A stretch of 64,000 bases of DNA from Desulfomonile tiedjei (GCA_016218715.1 JACRDG010000002.1:1-64000), one strand, 5' to 3'; counted from the stretch's first letter, positions 52,309 to 62,200 are shown. Translations and numbers: made by a program. Notes: generated from the letters alone by a model not told the origin.

Positions 52309-53982
52309 ATGACTTCGTGGTTCGAACCTCTCTCGGCAAGACTCTCCAACACCGGGCTCGCGGGCCTGGGCATTCGCGCGCCGTTTACCATTCCTTCAGG
52401 AATCGTGACCACTGTGCCTTCGGTGATCGCGCGTCTTGCCCGGGAGGTGCCAAGCCTCGGCTTTCTCACCACCAAGACCTTGAGCCTCGCTCCCAGGCCC
52501 GGGTACCGAGAACCGATCATTCATGAGTATTATCCGGGTTGTTTTGTCAACGCGGTCGGGTTGGCGAATCCGGGAGCGTCTCGGTTTCGCGAGACCATGC
52601 AACCGCTGCTCCCGCTGGCAGAAGGCAAACCTCTCTTCGTCTCGATCATGGGGCAAGATCCGGAGGAATTCCTCGAATGCGCCCTCGTACTGGACTGCAT
52701 CGCAGACGCATTCGAGTTGAATCTCTCCTGTCCGCACGTCAAAGGTGTGGGACAGGGGGTGGGGTCCGATCCGGGAATGGTGCGTGCTATCATCCGACTG
52801 CTCAAGGAGCGGATCGGCAAACCGATCGTTCCCAAGCTGTCGCCCAACCTCGCGGATATCGCGGGGATGGCCCGCTTGTGCGCGGACGCGGGAGCGGATG
52901 CACTCTCGCTCGTCAACACCGTCGGCCCCGGCGTGGCAACGGATACCGACGGTTATCCGATCCTTACCAATGTGGCAGGAGGGCTCTCGGGAGCCGGTAT
53001 TCTCCCCGTAGGATTAAAGGCCGTCAGGGAGGCGGCCGCGGTGGTCGACGTACCGATCATCGCTTCGGGCGGGATCGCTTCGGTCGCGCACGTGCGGGCT
53101 TACTACCAGGCGGGAGCCTCCCTCTTTGCCGTAGGATCGGCCCTCGCGGGCATGAGCACGTCGGAACTCGTGACCTTCTTCGCGGTTCTCGAACGGGATC
53201 TGGAACTCGCACCTGAAGAACGGTCAGGAAGGGTCGTCACTCCTCGGCCCCCCCTCACCGCGTACCGGAAGAGCCTGATAGTCGCGAATGAGGGGATCGG
53301 AGACAACATGTTCCGATTGCGCCTCGAAGCCGGACCCTCGTGCGACCCGGGCCGCTTTTTCTTTCTCCGTCTGCCCGGCGAGGGGGAGAAGCCCTTCTCT
53401 CCCGCGGACGATGAAGGGCCGGAGTACCTCGTTCGCAAGGTGGGACCCTTTACCGCGGCCATGGAGGCGCTTAAACCGGGCAATGAGATCTCTATGCGCG
53501 GTCCTTATGGAAAGGGGTTCCCGGAGCCGAGGCCCGGGCGACGGCTTGTTCTCGTGGGAGGCGGTACTGGTGTCGCGCCGCTCATGCTGGCCGCGAGGCG
53601 TTGGCCTGACCGCATATCCCGTGCATTTTTCGGGTTCTCCAAAGAGGTGAATCCGGCTTTTCGCGCGGAAATCATGACACTGATCCCCCAGGCCCAAGTG
53701 GTTATCGACCCACCCGGCGCGGTGGGTGAGGTTACGAGGGCGTTGATCGAGGATATGGCAACTGCCCCGGACCTGTACGAGGAGTGTCAGGCCTTCCTCT
53801 GCGGCCCGGGTCCCATGATGGACCTCGCGAGCAACGTCCTGCGAACGACGGTACCGTCGAATGCCATCTTCATCGCCCGGGAAGACATAATGCGCTGCGG
53901 AATAGGCGTTTGCGGCAGTTGCGGCACCAGAGGCGGCCTAAGGTCGTGCGTGGACGGCCCGGTCATGCCCCCGGAAGAATGA
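52309..53982 (+). CDS. fused dihydroorotate dehydrogenase (PyrD, class 1B) and its PyrK electron-transfer subunit
   Basis: 557 residues. Residues 1-305 are a class-1 dihydroorotate dehydrogenase with the catalytic cysteine in ELNLSCPHVKG and FMN-site segments ALSLVNTVG and IIASGGIAS. Residues 315-557 are PyrK-like: FAD domain, NAD-like nucleotide-binding segment LVLVGGGTGVAPLM, and a C-terminal [2Fe-2S] site (MRCGIGVCGSCG then LRSC). In most bacteria PyrD and PyrK are two genes. It oxidises dihydroorotate to orotate and passes electrons to NAD. The product feeds the OMP decarboxylase step (see 15959). No clear ribosome site is visible. Confidence 0.9.
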   Translation: MTSWFEPLSARLSNTGLAGLGIRAPFTIPSGIVTTVPSVIARLAREVPSLGFLTTKTLSLAPRPGYREPIIHEYYPGCFVNAVGLANPGASRFRETMQPLLPLAEGKPLFVSIMGQDPEEFLECALVLDCIADAFELNLSCPHVKGVGQGVGSDPGMVRAIIRLLKERIGKPIVPKLSPNLADIAGMARLCADAGADALSLVNTVGPGVATDTDGYPILTNVAGGLSGAGILPVGLKAVREAAAVVDVPIIASGGIASVAHVRAYYQAGASLFAVGSALAGMSTSELVTFFAVLERDLELAPEERSGRVVTPRPPLTAYRKSLIVANEGIGDNMFRLRLEAGPSCDPGRFFFLRLPGEGEKPFSPADDEGPEYLVRKVGPFTAAMEALKPGNEISMRGPYGKGFPEPRPGRRLVLVGGGTGVAPLMLAARRWPDRISRAFFGFSKEVNPAFRAEIMTLIPQAQVVIDPPGAVGEVTRALIEDMATAPDLYEECQAFLCGPGPMMDLASNVLRTTVPSNAIFIAREDIMRCGIGVCGSCGTRGGLRSCVDGPVMPPEE

Positions 53983-54117
53983 GGAACGGGTGCGGTTTTT
54001 CGAGAAAGGTCATGTTGTTGCTTGCTTTTGACCGGGTTTTTGTGTATAGTTGATCTGCCTTTCGGACGGGAGGCGTGGTTTTCTGATTTCGTTGCATTTC
54101 AAGGAGGTTGGACGAGC

Positions 54118-54612
54118 ATGAAGTTGCCGGCTGGCCATGCTAGAAGGCTTTTTCTTGGTTTTACGTGCTCTATCATGTTTCTTGTTGTCTTTGCTCTTCT
54201 GATCGCCCATAACAGCGAGGCTGAATCCGCAAACTATGCCAGGGCCGCAGTAGAAGACTATCCCCTTACCATTCCGATCCCGACAGGGAACCCTGAGGGT
54301 ACCATCAGTTTCTACAAACGGCTCGGTTTCAAGACGACCGACCCGCTTTCCGGCGGGCTGGACATGGTGCGGATGGAGAAGAAGGGAACGCCATACAAGC
54401 TCGAGATCTGCCACAACAAGTCTGCGGACTCCGGGCATCTCACGGGCGGCGTCTCGGGAATGAGCTTCCGCGTGAACGATCTCAAGAGAGCAGTTAAAGC
54501 GCTCCAGGGCAAAGGTCTCACGTTTCAAGAAACGTGGGGTAAGCGGGACGGCGTCAGCTACGCGTCGCTCCTCGATCCCAATGGGATTAGCATCAAACTC
54601 TTCGAGCCCTGA
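54118..54612 (+). CDS. exported VOC (glyoxalase-fold) protein
   Basis: 164 residues from the ATG at 54118, chosen for AAGGAGGT upstream. An N-terminal hydrophobic segment (about 10-32) acts as signal peptide or anchor. The rest is one VOC domain (TISFYKRLGFKTTDPLSG, ASLLDPNGISIKLFEP) of the glyoxalase/bleomycin-resistance superfamily. The segment DMVRMEKKGTPYKLEICHN may carry metal ligands. Export of a VOC protein is uncommon; substrate unknown. Confidence 0.85.
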   Translation: MKLPAGHARRLFLGFTCSIMFLVVFALLIAHNSEAESANYARAAVEDYPLTIPIPTGNPEGTISFYKRLGFKTTDPLSGGLDMVRMEKKGTPYKLEICHNKSADSGHLTGGVSGMSFRVNDLKRAVKALQGKGLTFQETWGKRDGVSYASLLDPNGISIKLFEP

Positions 54613-54643
54613 CAGCGGCGGTTCACACCACGGTAATGCGATC

Positions 54644-54667
54644 AAGGGGGCCCTTTGCGGCCCCCTT
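54644..54667 (+). terminator. GC-rich hairpin after the VOC gene
   Basis: AAGGGGGCC / GGCCCCCTT with a six-base loop, 31 bases after the stop. Only a short T-rich run follows, so termination may be partial. Confidence 0.5.
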
Positions 54668-54751
54668 GTCGCGTGAGATGGCCACAACATCCCGCTCCTG
54701 CAAGCGGGATCGAGGGAACTCATGCGCCGCGCTGGCAAACCAGGGAATCCC

Positions 54752-54857
54752 TGCCCCCCTAACCCCAACCTACTGCCAGAGGGAGAAGGAATTCACCGGC
54801 TAGTTGCCAGCGCCACTGAGAGTCCCCTCTCCCAGCGGGAAAGGGCGAGGGTTGGCC
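54752..54857. repeat. dispersed repeat, family D
   Basis: CCCCTAACCCCAACC and, inverted further on, CCCCTCTCCCAGCGGGAAAG; shares its core with 57121-57156. Together with the hairpin it fills the 54613-54861 gap. Confidence 0.6.
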
Positions 54858-54861
54858 AACT

Positions 54862-55971
54862 TCAGCGTCTGTGTGTGAAATCGTGCGATGTAGCTACCGC
54901 GGCCGCATAATCCCACAGTTCCGTCCTTATCTGTTCCAAGTCTTCCGCTTCCGGTGGAAACGGAAAATTCCGTATGCCGGAGCCGGGTTTTTCATTGCCA
55001 TACGGACGATTGCAGGCGACTATGCCATCTTGCCCCGGACAGCCTGACGTCTCAAAGGGCTCTCCGCTCATGATTACCGCTTCAAGGTCTGCGTCCGGCA
55101 GTCCAAAATGCTTGATTCTGCCCAGTCCGTCGAACTGCATGGCCTCTATCCGAGTCCGATCCCGGTCGATCAACCAACGGGCCAACTGAATGCGCCGATA
55201 GGTCCCGACGGGCGGCTGGGGATGGTGTTCCATCGCCGACCCTTTCTCAGGAAAGAACGAAAAGAGGTGCGTCGTACCACCCATGGTTCGTGCCCGCCAA
55301 ATGGCTCCGGCCAGCTCCTGCTCGGTCTCGCCCAAGCCGCAAATCAGATGTACGCCGGCCATACCTTCTCCGAAGATCTCGAGGCTCTGCTGGAAAGTGC
55401 GCCAGTATGTGTCCCATCGGTGGGGGCCTCCGACGGGCTTGCCCCGCAACCGGTCGAAGATTTCGCTCGTTGCCGCGTCTATAGCCACACCGATTCTGTC
55501 CGCGCCCGCGTCTTTCATGGCCCACAGGTCATCTTTCGTGAGGACGGAGGGAGCGATCAAGAGAGACACCGGCTTGCCGGTGTCACGAGCGACGCGACGA
55601 CACACCGCGAGCACGTCTCTTTTCGCGTGGGGGTGAGTGATCATGGAGACGCACACGCGACCCACGTTGGCAGGAGCGTCGCTCGTCGCAGCTATGACCT
55701 CGTCCAGAGGGAACGTTTGCCACGGAACCCGTATGAACTTCCCGCGCGCAACGGCCTGCTCGCTCTTTTCTGCAGCCAGGCCGCAGAAGGCGCAATTGGC
55801 CGCGCATCCGCGGTCGTACGTCAACAACAGGTTGATGCATCGGAGTTTGGCATTCCGATAGAACCAGCCTTTCGTGAATCCAAGGGTCATGGCTGCTGCC
55901 AGGGAGAGCCTTACATGTTCGGGGCTCTCTCTCTTCGCCGTGCCGACTAAAGGGATCTCTGATCGACTCAT
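54862..55971 (-). CDS. radical SAM protein, probable LipS-type lipoyl synthase subunit
   Basis: 369 residues from the ATG at 55971, chosen for GAAGAGGAGAAG upstream. Radical SAM cluster motif CAANCAFC (Cys56, 60, 63) in a biotin-synthase-like barrel; INLLLTYDRGC and SMITHPHAKRDV resemble the biotin-synthase-related family COG2516. The partner at 56061 resembles COG1856. Paired genes of these two types are LipS1/LipS2, which insert the two sulfurs into octanoyl groups in archaea and some bacteria (established for Thermococcus). Lipoyl groups are needed by the glycine cleavage H protein and 2-oxoacid dehydrogenases. Assignment is from memory of family features; no lipoate ligase is seen nearby. 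Confidence 0.75.
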   Translation of the reverse strand: MSRSEIPLVGTAKRESPEHVRLSLAAAMTLGFTKGWFYRNAKLRCINLLLTYDRGCAANCAFCGLAAEKSEQAVARGKFIRVPWQTFPLDEVIAATSDAPANVGRVCVSMITHPHAKRDVLAVCRRVARDTGKPVSLLIAPSVLTKDDLWAMKDAGADRIGVAIDAATSEIFDRLRGKPVGGPHRWDTYWRTFQQSLEIFGEGMAGVHLICGLGETEQELAGAIWRARTMGGTTHLFSFFPEKGSAMEHHPQPPVGTYRRIQLARWLIDRDRTRIEAMQFDGLGRIKHFGLPDADLEAVIMSGEPFETSGCPGQDGIVACNRPYGNEKPGSGIRNFPFPPEAEDLEQIRTELWDYAAAVATSHDFTHRR

Positions 55972-56060
55972 GAGCAATGACTTCTCCTCTTCCAGGGAAA
56001 CCCATGGCCACAGACAATTGCAGCGCATGGATACTCAACCCGTCAGCAGTACGGAAACCC

Positions 56061-57014
56061 TCATCCATCCAGGGAACAGCACGTCTCGCGGTAGACGATT
56101 TCGAGCCCGCGCGTGCGCGCCTCTTCCAATGCCGGCTCCGAGGGGAGAGCCAGTGAGTTTATGCCTGCCTTGATCGCGAGCAGGTCGAGCTCGCGACGAT
56201 ATCGCCCTCGCGGCCGCGCACATCCGAGTGAAGCACGGACCTGCGGCAGAGTCAGCCTCGCGAGGGCCACGAAAGCAGCCACCGTCTCTGGAGGCGGAGG
56301 CTGGACCTGGGCCATCGGGGTTCCGCGGAACGGCATGATCACAACTACGACGTAATTGCCGAGCCGATATTCCTTCAGGATCTCGAGGGCAGCTTTCTCG
56401 CCCTTCTCGGTGCCGTAGTGAATACCGAACAGGATGTGGGGGACTATCTCCAGACCCGCTTCGGCCAGGGCATCGAGGGTCCTGCGGATGACCGCGGTCC
56501 CTTCAGCGAGGTGGTACACCTCCCGCACCGTGGTATCGTCTCCCATCACATCCACCAGCGCCTGATCCACTCCCGCGTCCTTGAGCGCCCTGGCGGTTTC
56601 CCGGTCGGTCTGCCCCGCGTGGACCGTTATGGTGAGGCCGGTGGTCGACTTCAGCCTGGCGATGGCCGGAATGAACTGTTTCCAGGGAAGCCTTCCGGCC
56701 GCGTCGCAGCCTCCGGTGACGAGCATGCCATGGTCGCCGCGGCTCTGAGCCTCGCAGCCGAGGCGGAACAACGTCTCCGGGTCGGGCGCGTGCGGCATCG
56801 TCCGGAGAAGCTGCCCCTTGCAGTGCTCGCAATCGAGTTCGCATCGCGAGGCAGTGATCGAGATCGCTCGATACCTCCCGCGCCTTCCGTCCACCACAAA
56901 CATTCCGGGAATGTGAACGGTCAGGCGGTTACCGTGGTGTCGACGAGAGAGGCTCCACGCCTGGTGGAGTCTCGAAGCAAGCTCGGGGTCCAAGTTGTTG
57001 AAGTTCGGTGTCAA
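56061..57014 (-). CDS. radical SAM protein, probable LipS-type lipoyl synthase subunit (partner)
   Basis: 317 residues. Cluster motif CELDCEHC (Cys58, 62, 65), followed by KGQLLRTM, typical of the COG1856 biotin-synthase homologs. Other conserved parts are LVTGGCDAAGRLPW and the HILFGIHYGTEKGEKAALEIL segment. The C-terminus ends with paired cysteines (ETCCSLDG). It lies 89 bases upstream of the other radical SAM gene on the same strand, so the two are probably one operon and one enzyme system. Confidence 0.75.
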   Translation of the reverse strand: MTPNFNNLDPELASRLHQAWSLSRRHHGNRLTVHIPGMFVVDGRRGRYRAISITASRCELDCEHCKGQLLRTMPHAPDPETLFRLGCEAQSRGDHGMLVTGGCDAAGRLPWKQFIPAIARLKSTTGLTITVHAGQTDRETARALKDAGVDQALVDVMGDDTTVREVYHLAEGTAVIRRTLDALAEAGLEIVPHILFGIHYGTEKGEKAALEILKEYRLGNYVVVVIMPFRGTPMAQVQPPPPETVAAFVALARLTLPQVRASLGCARPRGRYRRELDLLAIKAGINSLALPSEPALEEARTRGLEIVYRETCCSLDG

Positions 57015-57120
57015 ACCTGCAGTTCTCTCGCTCTCGTCCCGGCCTTTTCTACCCGAAGAGGGGCGGAAGCTCGCGGGGCACAGAAAATCGTGGTACGACT
57101 GGATTTAGATACGTTTGAAG

Positions 57121-57262
57121 AACCCTCACCCCCACCCTCTCCCAAAGGGAGAGGGAAATCACCGGCAAGATGCCTGTCCGACCAACACAGCCAGTGAGGC
57201 CGCGGTGACGAAGGGAAACTGCGTCCCACAGGAATACGCGACCGTATTTCTGAAATGGCATA
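57121..57262. repeat. cluster of repeat families D, A and C
   Basis: 57121-57156 carries CCCTCTCCC and GGGAGAGGG (D); 57161-57184 carries ACCGGCAAGATGCCTGTCCG (half of A); 57223-57262 carries CCCACAGGAATACGCGACCG (C). The gap 57015-57432 holds no gene I can support. Confidence 0.7.
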
Positions 57263-57432
57263 CTTGGTTCGCACGTCTACTTCCTGCGAACCGGTTGACT
57301 ATACACGAAAACGCCGCGGTGTGGCGAGAAGTGGCTGCACGGAGAAGACTCTGTAGTGAACGAGTCTTCTCCGTGCAGCGAGACGAGATGTTTTGTACAT
57401 TTCCGAAGGAGGTGTCGAAGTTGGCCCGCGGG

Positions 57433-59907
57433 CTAGGAATCCTGTTCAGCGGATGCCCTCACGGTGGGACCCTTGGCGCCGAGGGCAACGTCCTGCTGCT
57501 GGTCGTTGAAGGCTGGGAGCATGGATTGGTCGGTCAGCGGCACCGGATAACAAGTCGCAGGCTCGGTGACGAGTGCGAATCTAATCGCTTCACCGACGTC
57601 GTTGATGAAGTGTATGGTCATATCCTGTTTCACGTAGTCGGGGAGGTCCTGGAGGCTGGCCTCGTTTCTGCTGGGAAGAATGACTTCCCGAACGCCAGCC
57701 CTCCGTGCGGCCAAGAGCTTCTCTTTGACGCCACCGACGGGGAGGACCCGACCGCGTAGGGTGAGTTCCCCGGTCATTGCGACGTCCCTGCGCACCGGGA
57801 TGCCTGTAAAGAAGGAGGCTAGCGCAACGGCGATCGTGATGCCGGCGGACGGGCCGTCTTTCGGGATCGCACCAGCGGGGACGTGAACGTGCAGGTCTGC
57901 CTGTGACAGGAACTGTTCGTCGATGCCATGGACGCTGGAGGTCTGCCGGAGATAGGTCAGTGCGGCCCGGGCCGACTCCTGCATGACCTCGCCCAGCGAA
58001 CCGGTCATTGTGAGATCTTTCCGGCCCTTGAAACCGGCCACCTCGATGAAGATGATGTCTCCGCCATGTTCGGTCCAGGCCAAACCCGTGGCCACACCGA
58101 CCTTGTCTTCCTCTTCGGCCAAGTCGAAGAAGTACTTGGGCGGGCCGAGGAGTTCCGGCACCGTTCCCATCTCGATCGTTTCACGCAACGGTTTTTCCTG
58201 AGTAAGCTCGCGTGCGATCTTCCGGAGCACCGAGTTTAATTCCCGTTCGAGGTTCCGTACCCCCGCCTCACGGGTGTACGACTGGATGAGGAACCGAATC
58301 GCCTCGGAAGCAAATTCCAAGGGCTGCTCTTTCATGCCATTTTCATCCAACGCCTTGGGCACGAGGAACAATTCGGCGATCTGTTGTTTCTCCTCGTCGG
58401 TGTAACCGGGGATTCGGATGACTTCCATGCGGTCGCGCAGTGGAGCCGGTACGGGATCGAGCTGGTTCGCTGTGGCGATAAACATGACATGGCTGAGATC
58501 GAACGCCATGTCCAGATAGTGATCGCCAAAGGCGAAGTTCTGTTCCGGATCGAGTACTTCGAGAAGGGCACACGCTGGGTCGCCCCTGAAGTCCTGCCCA
58601 ATTTTGTCTACTTCGTCGAGCATGAATACCGGATTGTTGGTTCCGGCCCTGCGGATTTCCTGGATAATACGGCCGGGCATGGCGCCGATGTACGTGCGCC
58701 GGTGTCCGCGGATCTCCGCTTCGTCCCGCATTCCACCGAGCGAAACCCGAATGAACTTCCTGCCCAAAGCCCTCGCAATGGATCTACCGAGGGACGTCTT
58801 GCCCACTCCAGGAGGGCCCACGAGGCACAGGATCGGACCTTTATTCTCCTGTCTGAGCTTTCGCACCGCGAGAAATTCGAGGATGCGGTCCTTTATCTTC
58901 ACGAGGTTGTAGTGGTCCTCGTCGAGAATGCGCTGGGCCCGATTGATGTCCAGGTTGTCCTCGGTACTGACTGCCCATGGCAGGGTCGTCAGCACCTCCA
59001 GATACGTTCGCGAAACCGTGTACTCCGGCGAATGCGGAGGAATGCGTTCCAGCCGCTGAAGCTCCCGCATGGCCATTTCCACCGCGTCCTCGGGCATGCC
59101 GGAATCGCGGATCTTGCCATGGAACTCTTGGATTTCCGACGCGTGAGGATCCTCGGGTGCTCCCAGGTCCTTCTGGATGGTCCGCATCTGTTGACGCAGC
59201 TCTGTGTCCCGCTGGCGCCGTGCAGCGCCCGACCCCTGCATCCCATCGGCAGCTGAGAGGAGCTTCGGCTGCAGAGCCTGGAAATCGGTCTGCAGATAGA
59301 AAAAGGCTTTCTTGAACCGCTCGAGCGGGTCTTCGATCTCCAGGAGGGCCTGTTTCACATCTGCTTTCAATGGCAGATAGACCGCGATCAGGTCTGCGAG
59401 CTTGCCGGGGTCGTCCGCCCGGTCGATCATGGCCGCGGAGTGATCGCTTACCGGCCTCCCGAGGCTGAGCGTGAACTTGAACAGCGTCGCCACCGAACGG
59501 ACGAGCGTGTCCAGCATCTCCTGAGGCCGGCTCTCTTCCTCTACCAGGGCCACTTCGCCCATCAAATAGGGGTCCGTCTGGATTTGCCGAATCAGGCGCA
59601 CACGACAGATTCCGTCGGCGATGGCCTTGACTCCTCCATTGTCCAGCGGCATCACCTGCTGGATACGAGCCAGAGTGCCTACCGTCGAGACTTCCTCGCG
59701 GAGGAAGTTCACGCGAGTGCGGCTCTTCTGATAGAAGAGGCCGACGAAACTGTCTCCGCCTACCACCGATTCGGCGAGTTTTACGACACGAGATCCCTTC
59801 AGGAATAAAGGAATCATCACATTGGGAAAGACAACCATATCCCTCAAGGGAAGAATAGGCACAACTGTGGGGAAATTCCCCACTAACCTGGAAGAGTTCA
59901 TGGTCAC
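57433..59907 (-). CDS. ATP-dependent protease Lon (second paralog)
   Basis: 824 residues with the same layout as the Lon at 19481: N-domain ([20 protein letters not shown]), Walker A GPPGVGKT (364-371), DEVDK, and the dyad Ser687 (PKDGPSAG) and Lys730. The N-domain and the mid-helical region are clearly diverged, and a 45-residue C-terminal tail is extra. It stands alone rather than in the clp cluster. Two Lon genes occur in several Deltaproteobacteria (in Myxococcus one is developmental); here the division of labour is unknown. Confidence 0.95.
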   Translation of the reverse strand: MTMNSSRLVGNFPTVVPILPLRDMVVFPNVMIPLFLKGSRVVKLAESVVGGDSFVGLFYQKSRTRVNFLREEVSTVGTLARIQQVMPLDNGGVKAIADGICRVRLIRQIQTDPYLMGEVALVEEESRPQEMLDTLVRSVATLFKFTLSLGRPVSDHSAAMIDRADDPGKLADLIAVYLPLKADVKQALLEIEDPLERFKKAFFYLQTDFQALQPKLLSAADGMQGSGAARRQRDTELRQQMRTIQKDLGAPEDPHASEIQEFHGKIRDSGMPEDAVEMAMRELQRLERIPPHSPEYTVSRTYLEVLTTLPWAVSTEDNLDINRAQRILDEDHYNLVKIKDRILEFLAVRKLRQENKGPILCLVGPPGVGKTSLGRSIARALGRKFIRVSLGGMRDEAEIRGHRRTYIGAMPGRIIQEIRRAGTNNPVFMLDEVDKIGQDFRGDPACALLEVLDPEQNFAFGDHYLDMAFDLSHVMFIATANQLDPVPAPLRDRMEVIRIPGYTDEEKQQIAELFLVPKALDENGMKEQPLEFASEAIRFLIQSYTREAGVRNLERELNSVLRKIARELTQEKPLRETIEMGTVPELLGPPKYFFDLAEEEDKVGVATGLAWTEHGGDIIFIEVAGFKGRKDLTMTGSLGEVMQESARAALTYLRQTSSVHGIDEQFLSQADLHVHVPAGAIPKDGPSAGITIAVALASFFTGIPVRRDVAMTGELTLRGRVLPVGGVKEKLLAARRAGVREVILPSRNEASLQDLPDYVKQDMTIHFINDVGEAIRFALVTEPATCYPVPLTDQSMLPAFNDQQQDVALGAKGPTVRASAEQDS

Positions 59908-60075
59908 GTCACACCCGTCCCGTCAAAATATGGATCGAACCTGTCCCTCTAATATAGGTGCGTAGTGACGCTAACATACCTGATTTTCATGGAAAAGTCA
60001 AGCAGGGTCTTACTTGGGGCATTTACGAACTCGAAATGCAATTTTGTTTATCAACAATAACAGTTGGTAACAGAT

Positions 60076-62055
60076 TCAAGCTAATAGTATGCTTTCAACA
60101 ATTCTGAAGTCTCCTCGCTGACCCCGGTTTAACAACCACCAGTGTGTCTGGAGGTCGGGATCTCGAAAGAGCACCTCCTCCCAGCGGTCTCCGTGAATTA
60201 CGCGGAGCCGCTCCAGCAGCCGCCGAGGATCGTCCGCCAGGCTCATAGCAGGTTGTGAAATGAGTAACGGCGTTTCCGATTGCGCAAGGTTTGAGTCATC
60301 AATCTCCTGAGGTTCCCAAATTATTCCCGCCAGTGAGGCAAACTCTTGCGAAAGGTCCCTGCGCAGCTGCCGGCTCCCTGGATCAGGGCGGATAACCCAG
60401 AAGTTCAGGGTTACGACTTCTCCTTCACCATACAGGGGCCGATAGGACCGGTTCATGAAATGCGCGGGTGTTGCGCCGGCCTCCAAAGCCTGCTGGAGGA
60501 AGTCCGGACGGGGAAGCTCCGACAATTCAAGGACCACGTGCAATAGCGCGTGCGGATTGGCCTCTGCAAACGCGGCGATGATCTCGATCATGCCAGAGTC
60601 TTGGCTGTGGCCTCTGAACCAGAGCGTAAACGGGTCGGCGGCTCGCGCGCACGCGTCCTGCAACACACTTGGCCAGGCCGCGTCATCGACGTTTACGATC
60701 CATTTGCTGAAATATTCCGCCGCGCGCACGTCGGTGCTTACGCCCGGCCCGGAGTCCACGAGAGTCGGCGGGGCAATATAGTCCAGTTCCATGTCGAAGA
60801 GGCTCTCACACTCCAGGAGCGCGGGTCTGAATGCTACCTCCGGGAAGGTGCGCGTAGATCGCACGTAGTACGGCGGCCGAGGATCGTACGTTATCCCCAG
60901 GCTCGCCGCGGATGCCCGGAAATCTGTCCCCGGAAGAATCGACAGGACAAAGGGATGCACCACGGAGTAGGCCTCGGTCCGCTTCAGCCATGCCAAGGTT
61001 TTCGAGAAGCCGCGCGGGGTATCTTCCGGCAGTCCAAGAATAATTCCGGTAGTAACGTCTATTCCCGCGTCTTTCAATAAGGCTGCTCCTCGGGCCACTT
61101 TTTCGGGGTCGCCCCCGCGGCCGGCCGCGCGCAGCGCGTCGGGATTCACGCTCTGCAACCCGATCTCGGCTGAGACCAGCCCAGCTTCGTGGAGCAAGAG
61201 CACGTCGTCGCGAGTCAGGAGATCCGCTCGCAACTCTGTGTGGAGGTCCACCTCTTTGGATTCACGTCGCCGTACGAGCGACCTGAGCAGGTCCTGAAAT
61301 CCTTCGCGCGTATTGAATGTCGGGTCCATCAGGTAGATCTCGCGTACGGGAGACTCCTCGGAGTATGCGAAATCCAGGACGCGCTCAACGGTCGCAGAAA
61401 GGTACGAACGCGTCTTGGTGAAGGCCTTGTGGTAATAGCAGTAACGGCACCGAAAGGGGCAGCCTCGGACAGTTTCCAGGAAGAGCGTTCCGTCTCCCGA
61501 TGGAGAGATTTTGCCTGTGAGATAGGGATAGACCGCTCGACTGAGGTCCCAGGCCGCAGGGCTTTCCGTGTTCAACACCAGCTCTTTTCGATCTTTGAAG
61601 AACGTGCCGGGAATGCGGTCGGGGTTCCTGCGAGACAGGAGCGTCTCGAGGAGGGGCACGATCCGCGACTCTCCTTCGCCGAAGACACCCGAATCCACCG
61701 CGGGATGGCGCAGAACCCAACGATTATCGGGGGTCACTTCCGGCCCACCCACGACGACGAGCGTCTGGGGAAGAGCCCTCTTGACGTTGGACGCCAGAAA
61801 GAGGCTACGCTCCACGTTCCACACGTACAGGCTCATAGCGAGGACCGCCGGACGACGTGCGACGATGGATCGCAAGACGGCCCGATCGCCGAGCACGTCA
61901 GCTCGCTCTGGTTCGAGGATTTCCGTCATCATCCCTTGGCAGCCGGCCGAGTCCATCGCGGCAGCGAGAAAACCGGCTGCGAGAGGAATATTCGTCGGCG
62001 GTTCGTGAAAGGCAAAGCGAGGAGGCGGAAGCTGGATGAAGAGTACGCGGTTCAT
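60076..62055 (-). CDS. B12-binding-domain radical SAM protein
   Basis: 659 residues. An N-terminal cobalamin-binding-like Rossmann domain (about 1-150; the DxHxxG cobalt-ligand motif is not seen), a radical SAM domain with CPFRCRYC (Cys199, 203, 206), and a C-terminal region of about 250 residues typical of BchE-like proteins. Such enzymes methylate, cyclise or rearrange small molecules; the product here is unknown. It stands alone, with no biosynthetic partners beside it. The 168-base gap before lon2 is AT-rich and may hold the lon promoter. Confidence 0.87.
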   Translation of the reverse strand: MNRVLFIQLPPPRFAFHEPPTNIPLAAGFLAAAMDSAGCQGMMTEILEPERADVLGDRAVLRSIVARRPAVLAMSLYVWNVERSLFLASNVKRALPQTLVVVGGPEVTPDNRWVLRHPAVDSGVFGEGESRIVPLLETLLSRRNPDRIPGTFFKDRKELVLNTESPAAWDLSRAVYPYLTGKISPSGDGTLFLETVRGCPFRCRYCYYHKAFTKTRSYLSATVERVLDFAYSEESPVREIYLMDPTFNTREGFQDLLRSLVRRRESKEVDLHTELRADLLTRDDVLLLHEAGLVSAEIGLQSVNPDALRAAGRGGDPEKVARGAALLKDAGIDVTTGIILGLPEDTPRGFSKTLAWLKRTEAYSVVHPFVLSILPGTDFRASAASLGITYDPRPPYYVRSTRTFPEVAFRPALLECESLFDMELDYIAPPTLVDSGPGVSTDVRAAEYFSKWIVNVDDAAWPSVLQDACARAADPFTLWFRGHSQDSGMIEIIAAFAEANPHALLHVVLELSELPRPDFLQQALEAGATPAHFMNRSYRPLYGEGEVVTLNFWVIRPDPGSRQLRRDLSQEFASLAGIIWEPQEIDDSNLAQSETPLLISQPAMSLADDPRRLLERLRVIHGDRWEEVLFRDPDLQTHWWLLNRGQRGDFRIVESILLA

Positions 62056-62110
62056 CCGTTGAGTTTACTTCAGGTGCAACGCGTTGGGAATATTCTGTTC
62101 GGAGCCTGGA

Positions 62111-62147
62111 GGAAGGAAAAAAGAAAAGCCCCGGGAATGCCGGGGCT
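62111..62147 (-). terminator. intrinsic terminator after the Spy-like gene
   Basis: On the minus strand AGCCCCGG-CATTC-CCGGGGCT followed by TTTCTTTTTTCC. Stem of eight GC-rich pairs and a clear T-run; it ends the sigma/anti-sigma/metal-stress transcript. Confidence 0.9.
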
Positions 62148-62200
62148 CTCTGAGAGGATAGCCTGGAATCAACCTGTGCAGGGGGATAGCACTATGGAGG

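Noticed and set aside
16811-57262. Repeats as a CRISPR array
   Set aside because: Copies are kilobases apart, differ in length and orientation, and no cas genes or regular spacers are present.
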